From contig OW799233.1 in NCBI GenBank assembly GCA_941918925.1, positions 141,424,223-141,488,222 on the forward strand: 64,000 nucleotides of DNA. Direction: 5' to 3'. Under the pieces are notes generated by a model. That model searched no databases and was not told the DNA's origin. It was given only the letters and a program-made list of their open reading frames with translations. Source of the DNA: Phyto melanocephala. Taxonomy: Eukaryota; Arthropoda; Insecta; Diptera; Rhinophoridae. Positions 1 through 11,782 of the stretch are shown piece after piece (the first letter of the stretch is position 1; every line of letters starts with the position of its first letter). The translations under genes and the position numbers were made by a program.

Positions 1-190
1 AAGATTGATACTATATACAGTTCATTACTACATGTAAGGGCTTCTAAAAGTTGATTTCAACCAACACACGAATTAACGGTCGTTGCTCAATCGGCTCCCC
101 TAGTCATAGACTTTCAGAAAATATATACTCTGTGGGGTCGAACATTAATATTGTGGGAATTACAAACTAAATTGCAAAGCACCACAGGTA
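1..190 (-). mobile_element. Decayed mini-me family B fragment, cut by window edge
   Basis: The stretch aligns by eye with the inner half of the family B elements found later in the window: a GGGCTTCTAAAAGTTGATTTC block, then a decayed GTCY-type tract near 75-85, then a TTTCAGAAAATATATACT block with TGGGGTCG. Both element ends are missing or unrecognisable. Orientation follows the convention that TATACCC is the 5' end, which puts family B on the minus strand here. It holds no gene. Confidence 0.55.
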
Positions 191-1394
191 AAGCTCGAAG
201 TAGGTCTAATTAAATTTCTTATTCTTGAGTTCGGAGTGTAAGTGTTTCCACCTCTTAAGTTTTTATTTTACTCTTTTCGATAGAAATATAGACTTTATAA
301 ATGATGAAATAATAGTATTCTTGGTATTTCTTAGCGTAACGCAATCGTTCCATAATATTTACATTCGAAAAAAAATTTTTCTTTTGAACTTCTGTTTAGC
401 TTCTTTTTTTGTTTGTGCATTATATTAAATATTATTTTCAACATAAGAACATAAAACTTATAAAAGGTTTATAGAGTATTTATTTAACTGATTCTCTATA
501 GAAAATTAATTAATGAAGTTTGGATTGTAAAAATATTTCGTAAATTATCTTTAAACTTAAATTTGTAACTAATAATAATACAATTTTGGCAACGTGCTAA
601 AATGAATATAATGCATCTATAGTATACAAGTCTGCTTTCCTCTGCAAAGGGTGTAACTACACTTTTACTATATGCAGATATTTATATATATGTGTGTACA
701 TATGTATATATGTCTACCTACCGAAAAAGAAGTTTGTTTGATTTCATTCAGCGTTTTGCTGCAGCCTGCAGGAACCTAAATTTTATTACAACTCAAAATC
801 GATGTTAAAAGAGAACTTTAAGAGAACATTTTTGAATATAGTTTTTAAACATTTTATTTTGTTTGTTTATGTATCAAAATTTTCTTTTGCTGCTGGCACA
901 AGGCCAACAAACATGTAATTCATTTAGTATCAACTTACTATAATTGTCGAAGCACATTGTTTTGAAATTCTTGAATATTTTGCCGCAGCAGATGGATATA
1001 TTTCGGGCCAGACAACACTCAACCCCATCGAGCCAATTGAATGGGTGTACGTGTGTGTGTGTGTGTGTCTATGCTTGGTGTGAGTAGTTTTGTAGAAAAC
1101 TCTAAGACTTCCTGGCCACAATTTTTAAACATAAAAAATTCTCAAAAAAATTCATTAAGATGTCTGCTTTGGAAGATATACACACTGTGAGTTTTGTTGG
1201 GTGATTGTTTCGGACGAATAAGGAAGGATGATTCTGTTATCAAAATATACTATTTTATTTTCTCATTACAATTTAACTTTATCTATATTGTATACTTATA
1301 TAGTAAAGAGTAAATGTGTTTTTGTATGTAATGAGTTTTCTTCGAAAGTACTTATTCAATTTCTAATTTTTTTTACCAATGCTCCGGGTCTATC
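191..1394. other. AT-rich unassigned stretch with (GT)n at 1047-1068
   Basis: I see no gene, TIR pair or recognisable repeat family here. A short (GT)n microsatellite lies at about 1047-1068. On the plus strand, 946-1100 is open and fairly complex, but it has no supported start, splice sites or recognisable domain, so I do not call it coding. Confidence 0.5.
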
Positions 1395-1912
1395 CTCCGA
1401 ATAGACAATGGCTATATTTTTGTTTTATATTTTAGGTGGGCGTGGTACCTCCCATACAAATTTAACACATTTTACAACATATTTTGAGAATTATAGCAGC
1501 TATTCCCTTTTAACTTTGTACGAGTTACTTTGATAACAATTTCCTTTCTCCAGAAAAAATGGTAAGGATCGTAGCAAGGGGCATGACATCCCTCATACAA
1601 TGAAATACATGTGATGTCATTTATAAGGAACCATAAATGAAATTTGGTTGAAATTTTATACGAGCAATTTGACAACAGCCAAAAATGGTTACGATCGGAG
1701 CAGAGGTAGTATTGTCCCCCCACGAATAAAATACTTTCTGTCAATAATCATCAATGAATTAATAAGTTGCATTAAAAAATCGCATTTTATTAAAAAAATT
1801 AAAATTACACATATGTACATACATATAAAACAATTACGTATAAATATTTATAAATAAAACAATAAAAATTTACTGGTGGCTGTAGCGAAGCGCCCCGGGT
1901 TAGCTAGTATTA
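1395..1912. repeat. Repeat F: two tandem ~120 bp units with GC-rich terminus
   Basis: Two diverged tandem units (about 1520-1620 and 1655-1745) share the pattern ACGAG..TTTGA.AACA, then AAAATGGT.A.GATCG, then a short GC-rich block and GAAATAC or AAAATAC. A third single copy sits at about 22140-22225. The block ends with CCCCGGGTTAGCTAGTATTA. Similar termini occur at about 6300-6325 and, inverted, at 48887-48902 (CTAGCTGACCCGGC). It looks like a dispersed non-autonomous element whose class I cannot assign. Confidence 0.45.
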
Positions 1913-3098
1913 AATAAATATTTATTTTTAATTATCTCTTTAGGAAAAATGTTCAATTAAATCTGTATTTATATTAAATTCTAGATTTATTCATTATTTT
2001 CAAAAAATATTTGTTAAATTCTTTTAGTTTTACAAACAATGTTTCTTGATTTTCGATAAAAATTTAAGTTTTTTAATCTTTCTTTTAAAGCACATGTTTG
2101 TTATTATTTTCAATTTTATTGAATTTTCAATTTTAATAAGTTTTCAATTTTTTAAATGTTCAATTTGAACTTTTTTTTTGCAGGGTCTATTAAAGTCGCC
2201 CCATAAAAAATCTAACACTTTTGAATTATTATTATTTATTTTTTTTGTTAAAAAAAAATAAAAAAAATTTAAGAATATTTGCAAAAAAAACAAAATTAAA
2301 GAATAATATCAACTTAAGTGCAATGCAGCCAGCCTCCTCTTAAATAAATGTTTGATACAGAGGACAGTATACTTCGACACCACTTGACATTTCACTCTTC
2401 TTATTTTAGCTTGTCTATTTACTTTTGAAGAATTTTTGGCTTCTTTCCGCATTGATTTGGTCGTTTGACAATTATCTTCATCCCCAAGAGGGTTGACATA
2501 ATATAATAACAACAACCAGTGTACACCAAATACATATGGAGGGAAAGACGTAACGAAAATAATCATTTATGGCATGGAGCAGAGTGTTGCCGATAACTGT
2601 GTAGAAATTAGTCTTAGGCTCGTTGTTATATTTTGCCAATAGCTATGATAAAAATAAAAAGTTTTCTGTATTAAAACTAAATTTTAATGTTCCAGTGACC
2701 GATAAGTGAAGCTCATCTTACCTTTAAACGTAAAGGTAGGATCAACGATTACTGCAAACGCACCAATCTGACGCAATATTTATTGTGCTTAATTGTTGTA
2801 AATACTCTACAGTCGGACGATTTCCTAATTTTATACAAATTTTATTGCCAAAAGTTGATGAAAAACGATATAGTAACAATAACTGCCGTATCCCTGTGAC
2901 ACGATTATTCTTGCTTGAAACAGGTTTTCGCGGGCTTGCTTGTAATTTGGAACGTAAATAGTAACTGATCACAGTTTTATAGATCAGAAATAAACACTCA
3001 GGATCAGGCCTGCCATATTTGCCGATTTTTTCGCAATTTGGCGATTTTTTTGCTTTATTTTAGCTCCAGATATGCCGATTTTTCAATAAACACTTAAA
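1913..3098. other. AT-rich stretch with moderately complex block 2300-3000
   Basis: 1913-2300 is low-complexity A/T sequence. 2300-3000 is more complex and has two minus-strand open frames of 76-85 codons (2972-2742 and 2566-2309) with no recognisable domain. The minus strand at about 2723 reads AAAG|GTAAGATG, a good splice-donor match, so a 5' non-coding exon is conceivable but unsupported by anything else. Confidence 0.4.
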
Positions 3099-3377
3099 AC
3101 AAGTAAGAGCGCTATATTCGGCCGTGCCGAATCTTATATACCCTTCACAACGTGTAGTCATGCAATAACAGTAGTTTGTGTCAACATTCATCCCATATGA
3201 AATACGTACATACATATAAAAATATACATATATAAAAACATCCCATTGTAAAATTATAAATTCACGTATGTATGTTAAAAAAACAAAAAAAAAAAAATAA
3301 ATAAAAAAAAAATTTAAAAAAAAATTTTAAATATATAATAGATATATATAAAACAAGCAAAAAATAAAAAAAAAATT

Positions 3378-3409
<32 letters not shown>

Positions 3410-3891
3410 AATATAAATAATATATTAAATAAAAAATAAAAATAAAATTTAAAAAAAAATTTAAAAAAAATTAAAAAAAAACATTTTTGGCTCAGCTGGG
3501 ATTCGATGCCACGTTTTCACGTTTATATGTATGTATGTTGTTGTTGTAATGTTGTTTTTGTGAAAAAAAATCGAGGTGGTCGTGGGTTTTTGCTCATATC
3601 TCAGTTGTTTATGTACCAATGTTTCTAATTTTCAATACCGATCTACTCCCGAATATTTCTGATATTTTAATACCTTACCCGGGTCCAACCTATGTCGGGG
3701 GCTTCAAAAAGTTGATTTCAACATACACACGGACAGACGGTCAGACGGACAGACTGACAGAGCTTAATCGACTCCCCTATTCATAAGCTTTCAGAAAATA
3801 TATACTTTATGGGGTCGGAAATGAAAATTGTAGAAATTTCACACGGAATGACAAACCTATATATACCTTTTTTCACTGTGTGAAGGGTATA
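3099..3891 (-). mobile_element. Mini-me/DINE-like element, family B copy 1
   Basis: On the plus strand it begins ACAAGTAAGAGC, followed at once by the hairpin TATTCGGCCGTGCCGAAT, and it ends GGGTATA at 3891. Inside are an expanded A-rich tract (about 3270-3480), a conserved block beginning GGCTCAGCTGGGATTCGATG, a (GTCY)n-type tract at about 3729-3760 (GGACAGACGGTCAGACGGAC) and a TATATACTT block. Hairpin plus GTCY core is the signature of dipteran mini-me/DINE-1 elements (non-autonomous Helentrons). It has no coding capacity. Three more full copies (47966, 49111, 51893) and several decayed ones occur in the window. Confidence 0.8.
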
Positions 3892-5374
3892 AAAAGGAAA
3901 AGCAATATATTAAAAAATATTTGTTTGTTGTTACAAAAAAAATAAATTTAACTTCTTGCCACTGCGTATTTTAGGATTCCGTATTTTAGGATTAACTAAA
4001 AGTAATCGATTTTTGTTCTTGTTTTTTCATATTTGAAAAAGATTTCAATGAGATAAAGTTCACTTTATTGTTAACATTAGTCAAAGTAAGCTTTGATCAA
4101 CATTAACTTTATAGCCAAGATGTAATATAAGGCTTTAAGATAGCAAACTTTATCGAAAGAAAAAATCCGCAAAAGCAAATTTTATAGAAAATATTCTATG
4201 AAGACAGTTGTTTTCGATTAAAAATTATTTAAAAATTCATAGCTATAAGAACATATTAGAAATATAATATAAAAAACTTAAATTTATAGAACATTAACAG
4301 AGTTTTAATTGAAAAGGTAATAGTTAAAAACATTGAATTTTAAATTTTGTTTCCTCCGGCAACACTATTTAGCATAAACACAATTCCTACAAATTTTTTC
4401 GTTTATTATTTTACTTTTCCACTAAATCGTCACACAATGTTTGGCTTCATTTATTATGCGCTTGTTAAGAATGCCTCCTAAAGCGTATAGACATTATTGC
4501 ACACTGCCACCGAGCGCATAAAGGGTTTTCCAAAAAATTAAAAAATAATAAACAAACAGACATGATATCATTGCCCAAAGAACTTAAGTAGATTAAATAT
4601 GTATGTGTATATCAATATTGTTTTATCACTGCTTAAGATTATATTGACTTTGAGCCAATCGATCAAATGCAAAGTTATCAATTGTCCCTTCCACTCGAAA
4701 AATCATTTTAATATTAAAGTTTAATTATTTTTACTTAATGTTCATTCGTCATTGTGATTTCACATAAGTCACTAATTACTCTACAAAACTTTTAAAAAAT
4801 TGCACCAAAATAACGTAGTAGTCACAAACATTCAACATCTACTTGCTTTTATTGAATAACCCTTTACATACATTTCTATAGCAACATTCAAACATACTAT
4901 GTTCAGCCATGGATGAAGAAGTTTGTATGTACATCATCTTACGATGTGCATACGTTGGCTGATAACTGCGAGGTGGGTGATTGGAATAGCGGAGTAGGAA
5001 TGTAATCGCGTGGCGACAAAGAAAGTCGTTGAAAATTTTAATGTTTTTTTTTACTTCGCTTTGTTTTGGTTTTTTGCTTTCATTTTCATTTAAATTTACT
5101 GCATTCTCTAAGCAATTAATAATTGAAATATACATACATGCATTTATTCAAATTAGTGACTGGCTGCATATATACATAAAAAAGCAAAGGACTGAGTAAA
5201 AGAATATATATATACCAGGGACTGACATTGTAAAAGTGACAAATATTCATCTAGAATATTTTTTAATTCGTTTAGAACTTCTTTTAAAAATAAAACACAA
5301 CAAATCCAATGAAATTACCAAAATTTTGGCTTTATTGGAACACAAATTTATGAGATTTCATAATAAAAAAATTA
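3892..5374. other. AT-rich unassigned stretch
   Basis: No gene, TIR pair or repeat shared with the rest of the window is visible. 4840-5040 is more complex than its surroundings and has a 98-codon minus-strand open frame. That frame shows no recognisable domain and I treat it as chance. Confidence 0.45.
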
Positions 5375-5625
5375 TTTTCGTCATATCGCCTCCACGACTA
5401 CGACTTATGAACGCCATCCTGGCAGTCCCATTTTGCACCACTTTTTAGAACATACTATACCGTCTTATTTCGTCAATTGTGCGTTGAATTTTGGCTTCTA
5501 ATGTTTAATCGTTGCTGGTTTATCAGAATAGAGTAGAAATTTGACATAAACTCATAAAAAATACTGTTGCAAATCTCACGAACAATGTGGCCAATATACA
5601 GCTCCATTTCTTGTAATAATTAGGT
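5375..5625 (-). pseudogene. Mariner-family transposase, C-terminal relic
   Basis: Read on the minus strand from about 5625, fragments in shifting frames spell the end of a mariner-family transposase: ITRNGAVYWPHCS, a stop, then DL (the third catalytic Asp region, WPPRSCDL in intact relatives). After that come YVKFLLYSDKPATIKH and EKVVQNGTARMAFISRSRGG close to the C-terminus. There are at least one stop and several frameshifts, and the N-terminal two thirds is not found next to it. It looks like the same mariner lineage as the fragments at 35.5 and 36.4 kb. It cannot encode a functional enzyme. Confidence 0.65.
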
Positions 5626-6825
5626 CCTTTGTAACACTCGCGTATACAGCGGTGATAATTTATTTTGTGCCCACGGTACGAATTCGATTTGAATGAATAT
5701 TATTTAAAAGAGTAAATGTACTCATAAATCGATGCATAGTATTGACTATGCTAAAATAGACGATTATGCGCACCGTAAATTTTTTTTTTTCGAACAGAGT
5801 GCCGACTTTCAAAATAAAATTTCCACGAATTGTAAATATGTATTGTTCTGGTTTAAGTCTCTGATGGTGATTTGCCAAATTATACTGAAAAAGAGTCTAA
5901 TACACTTCATCAGTATGACAGCTAGTTTAACAGTTATGCCTATCAGAATTTCGATAGGTCTAAAAGAACACCCTAGACTATAATTGCAAAAACAAGTGTC
6001 TGTTCATGATTTTTTTTGAAAACTTTGATAGTGGTGTATACAGTGAACAATCTAGAACACAAAATACCACTTTTTAAAATATTTATCTGTCAGTTTTTCT
6101 GATCTCGATTAGCTCAAAAACCACTGAGTATATTTTAAAATAATTAAGAAGCAAAATAGCTTGATACCTGAGTTATTAAAGAAAGTACTTTTCATTACAA
6201 GGTAATAATTTCTAACATTAAATACATAAAGAGCAAGTAAAATGGTATTTGAAAAGGTGCTAGAGTTTGGTAAAAAAAAATATTTTTTTTTTAGGCTGGT
6301 AATACGGATCGGGTTCAACTAGTATTAAATATATGTATACTAATCACTATCTAAAGTTAACCATTTCATACAATTCTAAAAAAAGTATTTTTTAATAATT
6401 TCTCTCTCTTTTAAGTCGCTTGTTCATACCAATAATTCAACGCAATAAAAAATGACAATTTTTGAAAAGTAAGACTGGGGAATTGAGAGATATGTATTTT
6501 TATGAGTATGTTTTTTATTATTTAATATAATTTTACGATGAGTTAAAAACAAAATTTTTTTTTTAATTTCTCTCAACAAACTAGAAACGAAATAAATTAA
6601 CTCGTCGGCAGCTAATTGTTTTGATCATACTGTTTTTAGTTAATTTACTGAATACAAAAAAATTTTATGATTTCTTTATAAAAAACAAAGAATATGCCGT
6701 CCTCTGATAAAAACATATTCTAGCTAGGACATGAATAACATTTATATATACAAAAAAATGAGGAAAAAAACAATCAAATAACAAGATTCTTTTCATTTTA
6801 AATGTGTGCAAAGCGAGAATTTTTT
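5626..6825. other. AT-rich stretch with a repeat F-like terminus near 6300
   Basis: 5640-5990 is fairly complex and may be remaining flank of the mariner relic, but I cannot align it. At about 6296-6325 the sequence CGGGTTCAACTAGTATTA resembles the GC-rich terminus of repeat F at 1890-1912. The rest is A/T-rich with nothing recognisable. Confidence 0.4.
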
Positions 6826-7330
6826 TGATTTGTATACCCTACACCAAAGCACAGCGAAAATATTGAATCAGAGTCATGTACATATAATGTCTACATCCTA
6901 TATTTTCATCCGGTATATAATTGTATTATATACCATAGTTTTTTTTACTATCAAGCCTTTTCATTTGATACCAATATTTGGGGGATTGGCTTTAATTTGA
7001 CCAATATTTAAATTATTATACGACACTTTGTAGTGATGGTCATGGCTTGTATTTTATTTATTTTTTTTTATAGTGTATTCTATTTCGCTGATCAAGCCCT
7101 TTCATTTAATAGCCATGTTGACTCTCTCGGTTGTATAGGACATATATAACTGATTTAGGATAGATATAATCGATTTTCGTTTGTAAATTTTAGAAAAAAA
7201 CAACACCTAAGCAGTTTTTTGTGCCTATATTTCAGTTAGTTTAAAACTGATTATTCGTTTTCCGCGAGCATGTGAAACTTGAATATTTAAAAAAAAACTT
7301 ATATTTTTCCGAACAATTTTTGTTTATAAC
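6826..7330 (-). repeat. Family C repeat, decayed copy 1
   Basis: It begins on the plus strand with TATACCCTACACC. It contains a CAAGCC.TTTCATTTGATACCAATATT block, a GACACTTTGTAGTG block and a CTCTCGGTTGTA block followed by TCGATTTTCGTTTG. The same blocks recur in the same order at 28.3-28.6 kb and 50.0-51.9 kb, and inverted at 33.3-33.7 kb where the element ends CTCTTACTTGTT. Family C is therefore probably another Helentron-type non-autonomous family. This copy supplies an empty-site reference for element E2. Confidence 0.55.
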
Positions 7331-7703
7331 TTTGCCGATTAGTGACTAATTTGTTTATATAAAAGTAACAAACTTCTCTCTAAATTCTCCCAGAGCTGAA
7401 AAATTTTGTTTTTTTAAATACTAAATAAGCAATTCATGAAGCGCTTCTTGGCATTTTTTAGAAATAAACATTAAATTTTGAGTTTAAACTGTTTATACAA
7501 AAATGTCACAGAAATAATTTCTTTTACATTTATATTACGGCATCATTTTATATTTAAATATAAATTAAATTTACCTAAAGCTTTAAATATTATAAATATT
7601 AATTTTATAAAATATATATAGTTTTAATATAGTAACCAATATAGTCGACATGGCCTGTATCAGATCCCTTCATACTTAATGATTTTTTTATTTTTCCCCT
7701 TTT
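7331..7703. other. AT-rich spacer
   Basis: A/T-rich sequence of very low complexity between the family C and family A repeats. I see nothing assignable in it. Confidence 0.5.
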
Positions 7704-10105
7704 TATACCCGCCACCAAAAAAATGGTGGGGGTATATTCATTTTGTCATTCCGTTTGTAACACATCGAAATATCCATTTTAGACCCCATAAAGTATATAT
7801 ATTCTGAATCAGGGTTTGATTTGATGACGATCTAGCTATGTCCGTCCGTCTGTCCGTCTGTCCGTCTGTTGAAAGCACGATAGAGGTCGCACCGAAAAAG
7901 CTAGGGGGCTCAAATTTTGCCAGAATCTTTCTTATAGACAAGGTTTGTTTGGTATTGAAAATGGGCTAAATCGGAATATTAGGAAGAGAGTTATAGCTCG
8001 AAAAGCAAGAGTAGGTCGAAAAAACCGTGTCCCTCGAACACCGAATAAAATGGAATTGTGTCCAAACGCATTAACGTAGACTCATGAAACTTCGAATATA
8101 TATTTCCTGAGTAAAAACAATATCTCTCTCCGAATATTATCTAAATCTATGCATTAGGAGAGGAGTTATCGATCAAAATGTACGAAAATTTTTACCGCAC
8201 AGTGTATTTTTCGGTATATTTAAAAACAAAAACGTCATAAAAGCAACAAAATTGGATGTACGACTCTGAAATTTTGCACACTTTGTTTTTTGGTGAAACG
8301 CTTTTTTGTAACGGAAAATCAATGTGCCACGCCCACTTTTACGCCCACCTCCCATATAACGTTTTAAACAAAATTCATATAATTTCTCTATTAATATAGA
8401 TTTTGGAATAATAAAGGACTATATTGAAACGTCTAGGTTGTGCTCATTAGAAAAAACAATTTTGACACGCCTACTATAACGCCCACTTTTCACGTTATCT
8501 ACCGTTAATAAAATTTAAAAGCTCATAAAACGGCCAAAATTAGAGGTATGATGATCAAATTTGCTACGTGTATCCCCCTAGGTAATTTCATTACTGTGCC
8601 AGAAAATTAAGGTGCCACGCCCACTTTTACGCCCACCTCCAATATAACGTTTTACCTAAAATTCATATAATTTCTCTATTAATAAAGATTTTGGAATAAT
8701 AAAGGGCTATATTGAAACATCTAAGATGTACTCATTCGCAAAAACAACTTTGACACGCCTACTACAACGCCCACTTTTCACGTTATCTACCGTTAATGAA
8801 ATTTAAAAGCTCATAAAACCGCCAAAATTAGAGGTATAATGGTCAAACTTAGGTGAAATGCCCACTTTTACGCCCACTTCCCATATAACGGTTTAGCTGA
8901 AATTCATATAATTCCTCTATTAATAAAGATTTTGGAATAACAAAGGACTATATTGAAATACCTTAGTTGTACTCATTAGCAAAAACAGCTTTGACACGCC
9001 TACTATAACGCCCACTTTTCACGTTATCTACCGTTAATGAAATTTAAGAGCTCATAAAACCGAAAAAATTAGAGGTATGATGATGAAATTTGCTACATAT
9101 ATCCTTCTAATCAATGTTATTGTTGTGCCAAAAATTTTGGTTACACGCCCACTTTAACGCCTACCTCCCATATAACAGTTTATCTTAAATTCATGTAATT
9201 TCTCTATTGACAAAGTTTTTGGGAAAATAAAGGACTATATTGAAATGTCTAAGTTGTATTTATTAGCAGAAACTTTATTGACATGCCTACTTCAACGCCC
9301 ACTTTTACTAAAAGACTACATTAACAAAAGCATTTTAGTAGCATATCGAAGTTATAAAGGGTGGTTAAATTTCAAGGGCCGATGTTGAATTTAAATAAAA
9401 CACAAATTATTTAGGAAATTATTATTATTTCTTTTAGTAATGATAACATTTGTACGGTTCAATTATGTATTTAACAAAATATCGGCCAAACGGCCCCCCA
9501 TCCTTGGCGCCACTCCTCTATCTGATGGTCCAAATTTTCAATGACAATGTTGATGGTCAATTGTTGGGCATGATGATGAGTCGATGTTGACTGATTTTTT
9601 GCCACACTATCGCAAAAAACAGCAATGGTTCCCATTCAACGAACTAAGAAGGCATTCACAGATTTTCTAACATTTTATACAGACCTGTTTTGCAGAAATT
9701 TAAATATTTTTTACAATTCTCCCGATTGTGGACGAATTTGAACGATTATGTTGATCAAAAGAATTACGAAGTGCACAAAGTGCATTTTGACTTGAACGCC
9801 CATTTTTATAAAAAACCTGAATAACTTTAACGCGTTGCTCATTTGCGTATCTTTCCACTTTTAAGTTGGTCTGAGATTGAGAAATGTCAAATGAAATGCA
9901 AAAAAAACTTGTTGTTTGTGTGGCTCATCTTCAACATGGGCCCTTAAAATTTAACCACCCTCTACAAAGAAAGTGATACATATTTTATTATAAAGAGATT
10001 ATCCATAATGATTAACAAAATAATAAATATTGTGCTTTAAATGTACACAAAATTGGTGGTGGGTATAAAAGATTCGGCACAGCCGAATATAGTGCTCTTA
10101 CTTGT
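7704..10105 (+). mobile_element. Mini-me/DINE-like element, family A copy 1 (full length)
   Basis: The element runs from TATACCCGCCACC to GCTCTTACTTGT. The 5' end is palindromic: CCACC and GGTGG enclose an A-run, flanked by TATACCC and GGGTATA. Then come AAAGTATATATATTC, the (GTCY)n tract at about 7841-7868, four tandem units of about 245-290 bp (starts near 8325, 8614, 8857 and 9141, each with ACGCCCACTTT and TTTCTCTATT), and an internal 604-bp TIR segment (9358-9961). It closes with a 3' subterminal copy of the 5' palindrome (GGTGGTGGGTATAA) and a hairpin ATTCGGCACAGCCGAAT. This matches the known architecture of Helentron-associated elements. It is non-coding; open frames over the 5' end recur in every copy only because the DNA is repeated. 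Confidence 0.85.
9358..9961. mobile_element. Captured TIR segment inside family A
   Basis: The segment starts AGGGTGGTTAAATTTCAAGG and ends with the inverse, CCTTAAAATTTAACCACCCT, giving terminal inverted repeats of about 25-30 bp. It is present at the same position in the copies at 24675, 29226, 43974 and 53062, so it was inside the master element before it amplified. It looks like a decayed DNA transposon. I see no reading frame of any length in it. Confidence 0.65.
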
Positions 10106-10636
10106 TTATAAAGGACCTGGGAGATTGTACAATATATTTACATACATACATATTTTCCAACAATTTTTTGTGCAGTGTAATAAAGAAAGAAAAACACTTT
10201 TCAGACGTATTGCGATTCACCCAATTACAATTTATTTATGTCAGTTATTTTAATTTTAATTAACACATATATATTTATATACGTTTTGTTTACAATTCAT
10301 TAAATATTAATATGGAACCTTAATTAAGAAAATATTCACTGTTGATGAAAATTACACAAATGCATGTATTGTTTCAGTATAAACAATTAAGATATTGTCA
10401 TATAATTACGGATGTATGTTAATAAACCTAAGAATATTTATATAAGTATGTGCATACGTATATTAGAGGTTATCACCTTACAAGCAAAAAAAAATGCACC
10501 GTACATCTTCAAATATATAAAAAAAAAAATTTTTCAGACAATTTGAAAAAAAAAATTGCGAACTTTACGGGTTGCCTTTCTTACATTTTTTGTTAAATAT
10601 TCGGCAACAACATTCAGATCTTAAGTTATAATATAT
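10106..10636. other. AT-rich spacer
   Basis: No gene or recognisable repeat lies between the family A element and transposon D1. A short A/T homopolymer tract lies around 10510-10550. Confidence 0.5.
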
Positions 10637-10735
10637 ACACGCAAAGGAAAAATATGGTTGTGGTAACCATAATCGGAGAGCAACATACAATGATTGAATT
10701 TTATGATTGTGGTTAAAACATACAATGGCTGCCAA

Positions 10736-10738
10736 TTA
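10736..10738. repeat. Target-site duplication TTA, left of E
   Basis: TTA precedes the CACTGTGC terminus of E and is repeated at 17094-17096. Joining the flanks with one TTA reproduces D2's uninterrupted sequence: CCAATTATC here against CCAGTTATC in D2. Confidence 0.75.
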
Positions 10739-11477
10739 CACTGTGCATGAAATTGACACTTTTTTTTCGTGACAAGCTGGGCACCCAGCGTTTTAACATA
10801 ATTCGGGTACGCTAAATCCAGTGGTGCCCTCGGTTTTTTAAGATTGGCTCTGGTTTTTGAGATATACCGTTATTTCGAAAATGGAGGAGGTTGCACCACA
10901 TATGTTCGCGTAACTCAAAAACGCTTTAGCTTATTCCAAAAACTTAAAAAACCAAAATTCCGCAATAAAATTTCCTTTAAGAAAAGTAAAACTTCTTTCT
11001 AATATCTGTAGTCGTTTTGGAAAAATAATTTTTTTTTTTTAAAAAAAATTAATTTTTTTATCAAAATTTCGAAATTTTTGTTCTTTAAAAATTCATAAAA
11101 AATTAAAAAATGCAGCTAGGCTTCTAATTTTTTGCAAACATATAAAAAACAAAGCTGCTAACAAAACAAGCCATAAATGATTAAAATCTGTTAGCAACTT
11201 TTGATTTTATTTCCAAAAGTCGACAAATTTTAATTAATTTAAGAATTTCATAAAACGCAATATTTGTATGGGAGCCCCCCTAAGGGATGGTGATAAAGGG
11301 AAAGTATAATTTAAGAAAATGTTAAGAACAAAAAACAATGAAGGTCGGTCATACATTTTATCCCCCTAGGAGTAAATCCTAGGCCTTAGAAACAAATGTT
11401 GGGAATGAAAAATAAAGTTGCGCTGGTCATACATTTGGCCCGTTTAGGGGTATCTCAGGCGCTGCAGGTGCAAAATT
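10739..11477. repeat. Left terminal inverted repeat of E
   Basis: It matches the reverse complement of 16408-17093 over almost its whole length by eye. Landmarks include GCACC.AGC.TTTTAACATA, CCAGTGGTGCCCTCGG, TGCACCACATAT and AAATCCTAGGCCTTAG. The outermost ~30 bp is the least conserved part. The left arm has an extra ~45 bp (about 11428-11470, containing CATACATTTGGCCCG) that is absent from the right arm. Confidence 0.85.
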
Positions 11478-11505
11478 TAAGGCTAGGGTTCTACGCGTAT
11501 AAAAA

Positions 11506-11710
11506 AATTTTAAATTAGTGACATGTAGCAAAACTGCTTTTAAGCTACTTTTGGAAGAATCAATGAATAAGCGCCAATCTCCAGGATTACATTCATTTTG
11601 CATTGTACAACGGTATTTGGCATGGTTCTTGGAATTAAAAATTAAAACATAGTATTTTTATATTACCTGTGATTTCAAGTTATTGGCAATAAAATCTACA
11701 CCTGGAAACG
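11506..11710 (-). repeat. Inverted partial copy of E's own coding sequence
   Basis: 11506-11606 is a near-perfect reverse complement of coding positions 15319-15420; I count about one mismatch in 100 bp. Read on the minus strand it encodes NPGDWRLFIDSSKSSLKAV, the same segment as the main gene. Conservation decays beyond that, but 11665-11710 still reads PGVDFIANN, recalling APGVQTYGAIN in the main gene. The copy faces the gene, so a transcript through both could fold into a long hairpin. It may equally be a replication or repair accident. Confidence 0.75.
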
Positions 11711-11782
11711 GTAGAAATATTATTCGTCCTGGCTTTTTTTTTACAAAACATGCGACTAGTACTTTGATTAAAACAATTACAG

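Noticed and set aside
946..1100. Plus-strand open stretch reading VEAHCFEILEYFAAADGYIS
   Set aside because: It runs into a GT microsatellite, has no convincing splice sites or start and no recognised domain.
7738..7941. Conserved-looking frame with KILAKFEPPSFFGATSIVLS and TDGQTDRRTD, recurring at 12050-12277 and 26602-26859
   Set aside because: It lies over the 5' end and GTCY tract of family A. It recurs because the DNA repeat recurs, and it is not extended into any protein domain.
8320..9360. CRISPR-like direct repeats
   Set aside because: Units are about 285 bp tandem copies within a eukaryotic mobile element, without short repeats and unique spacers.
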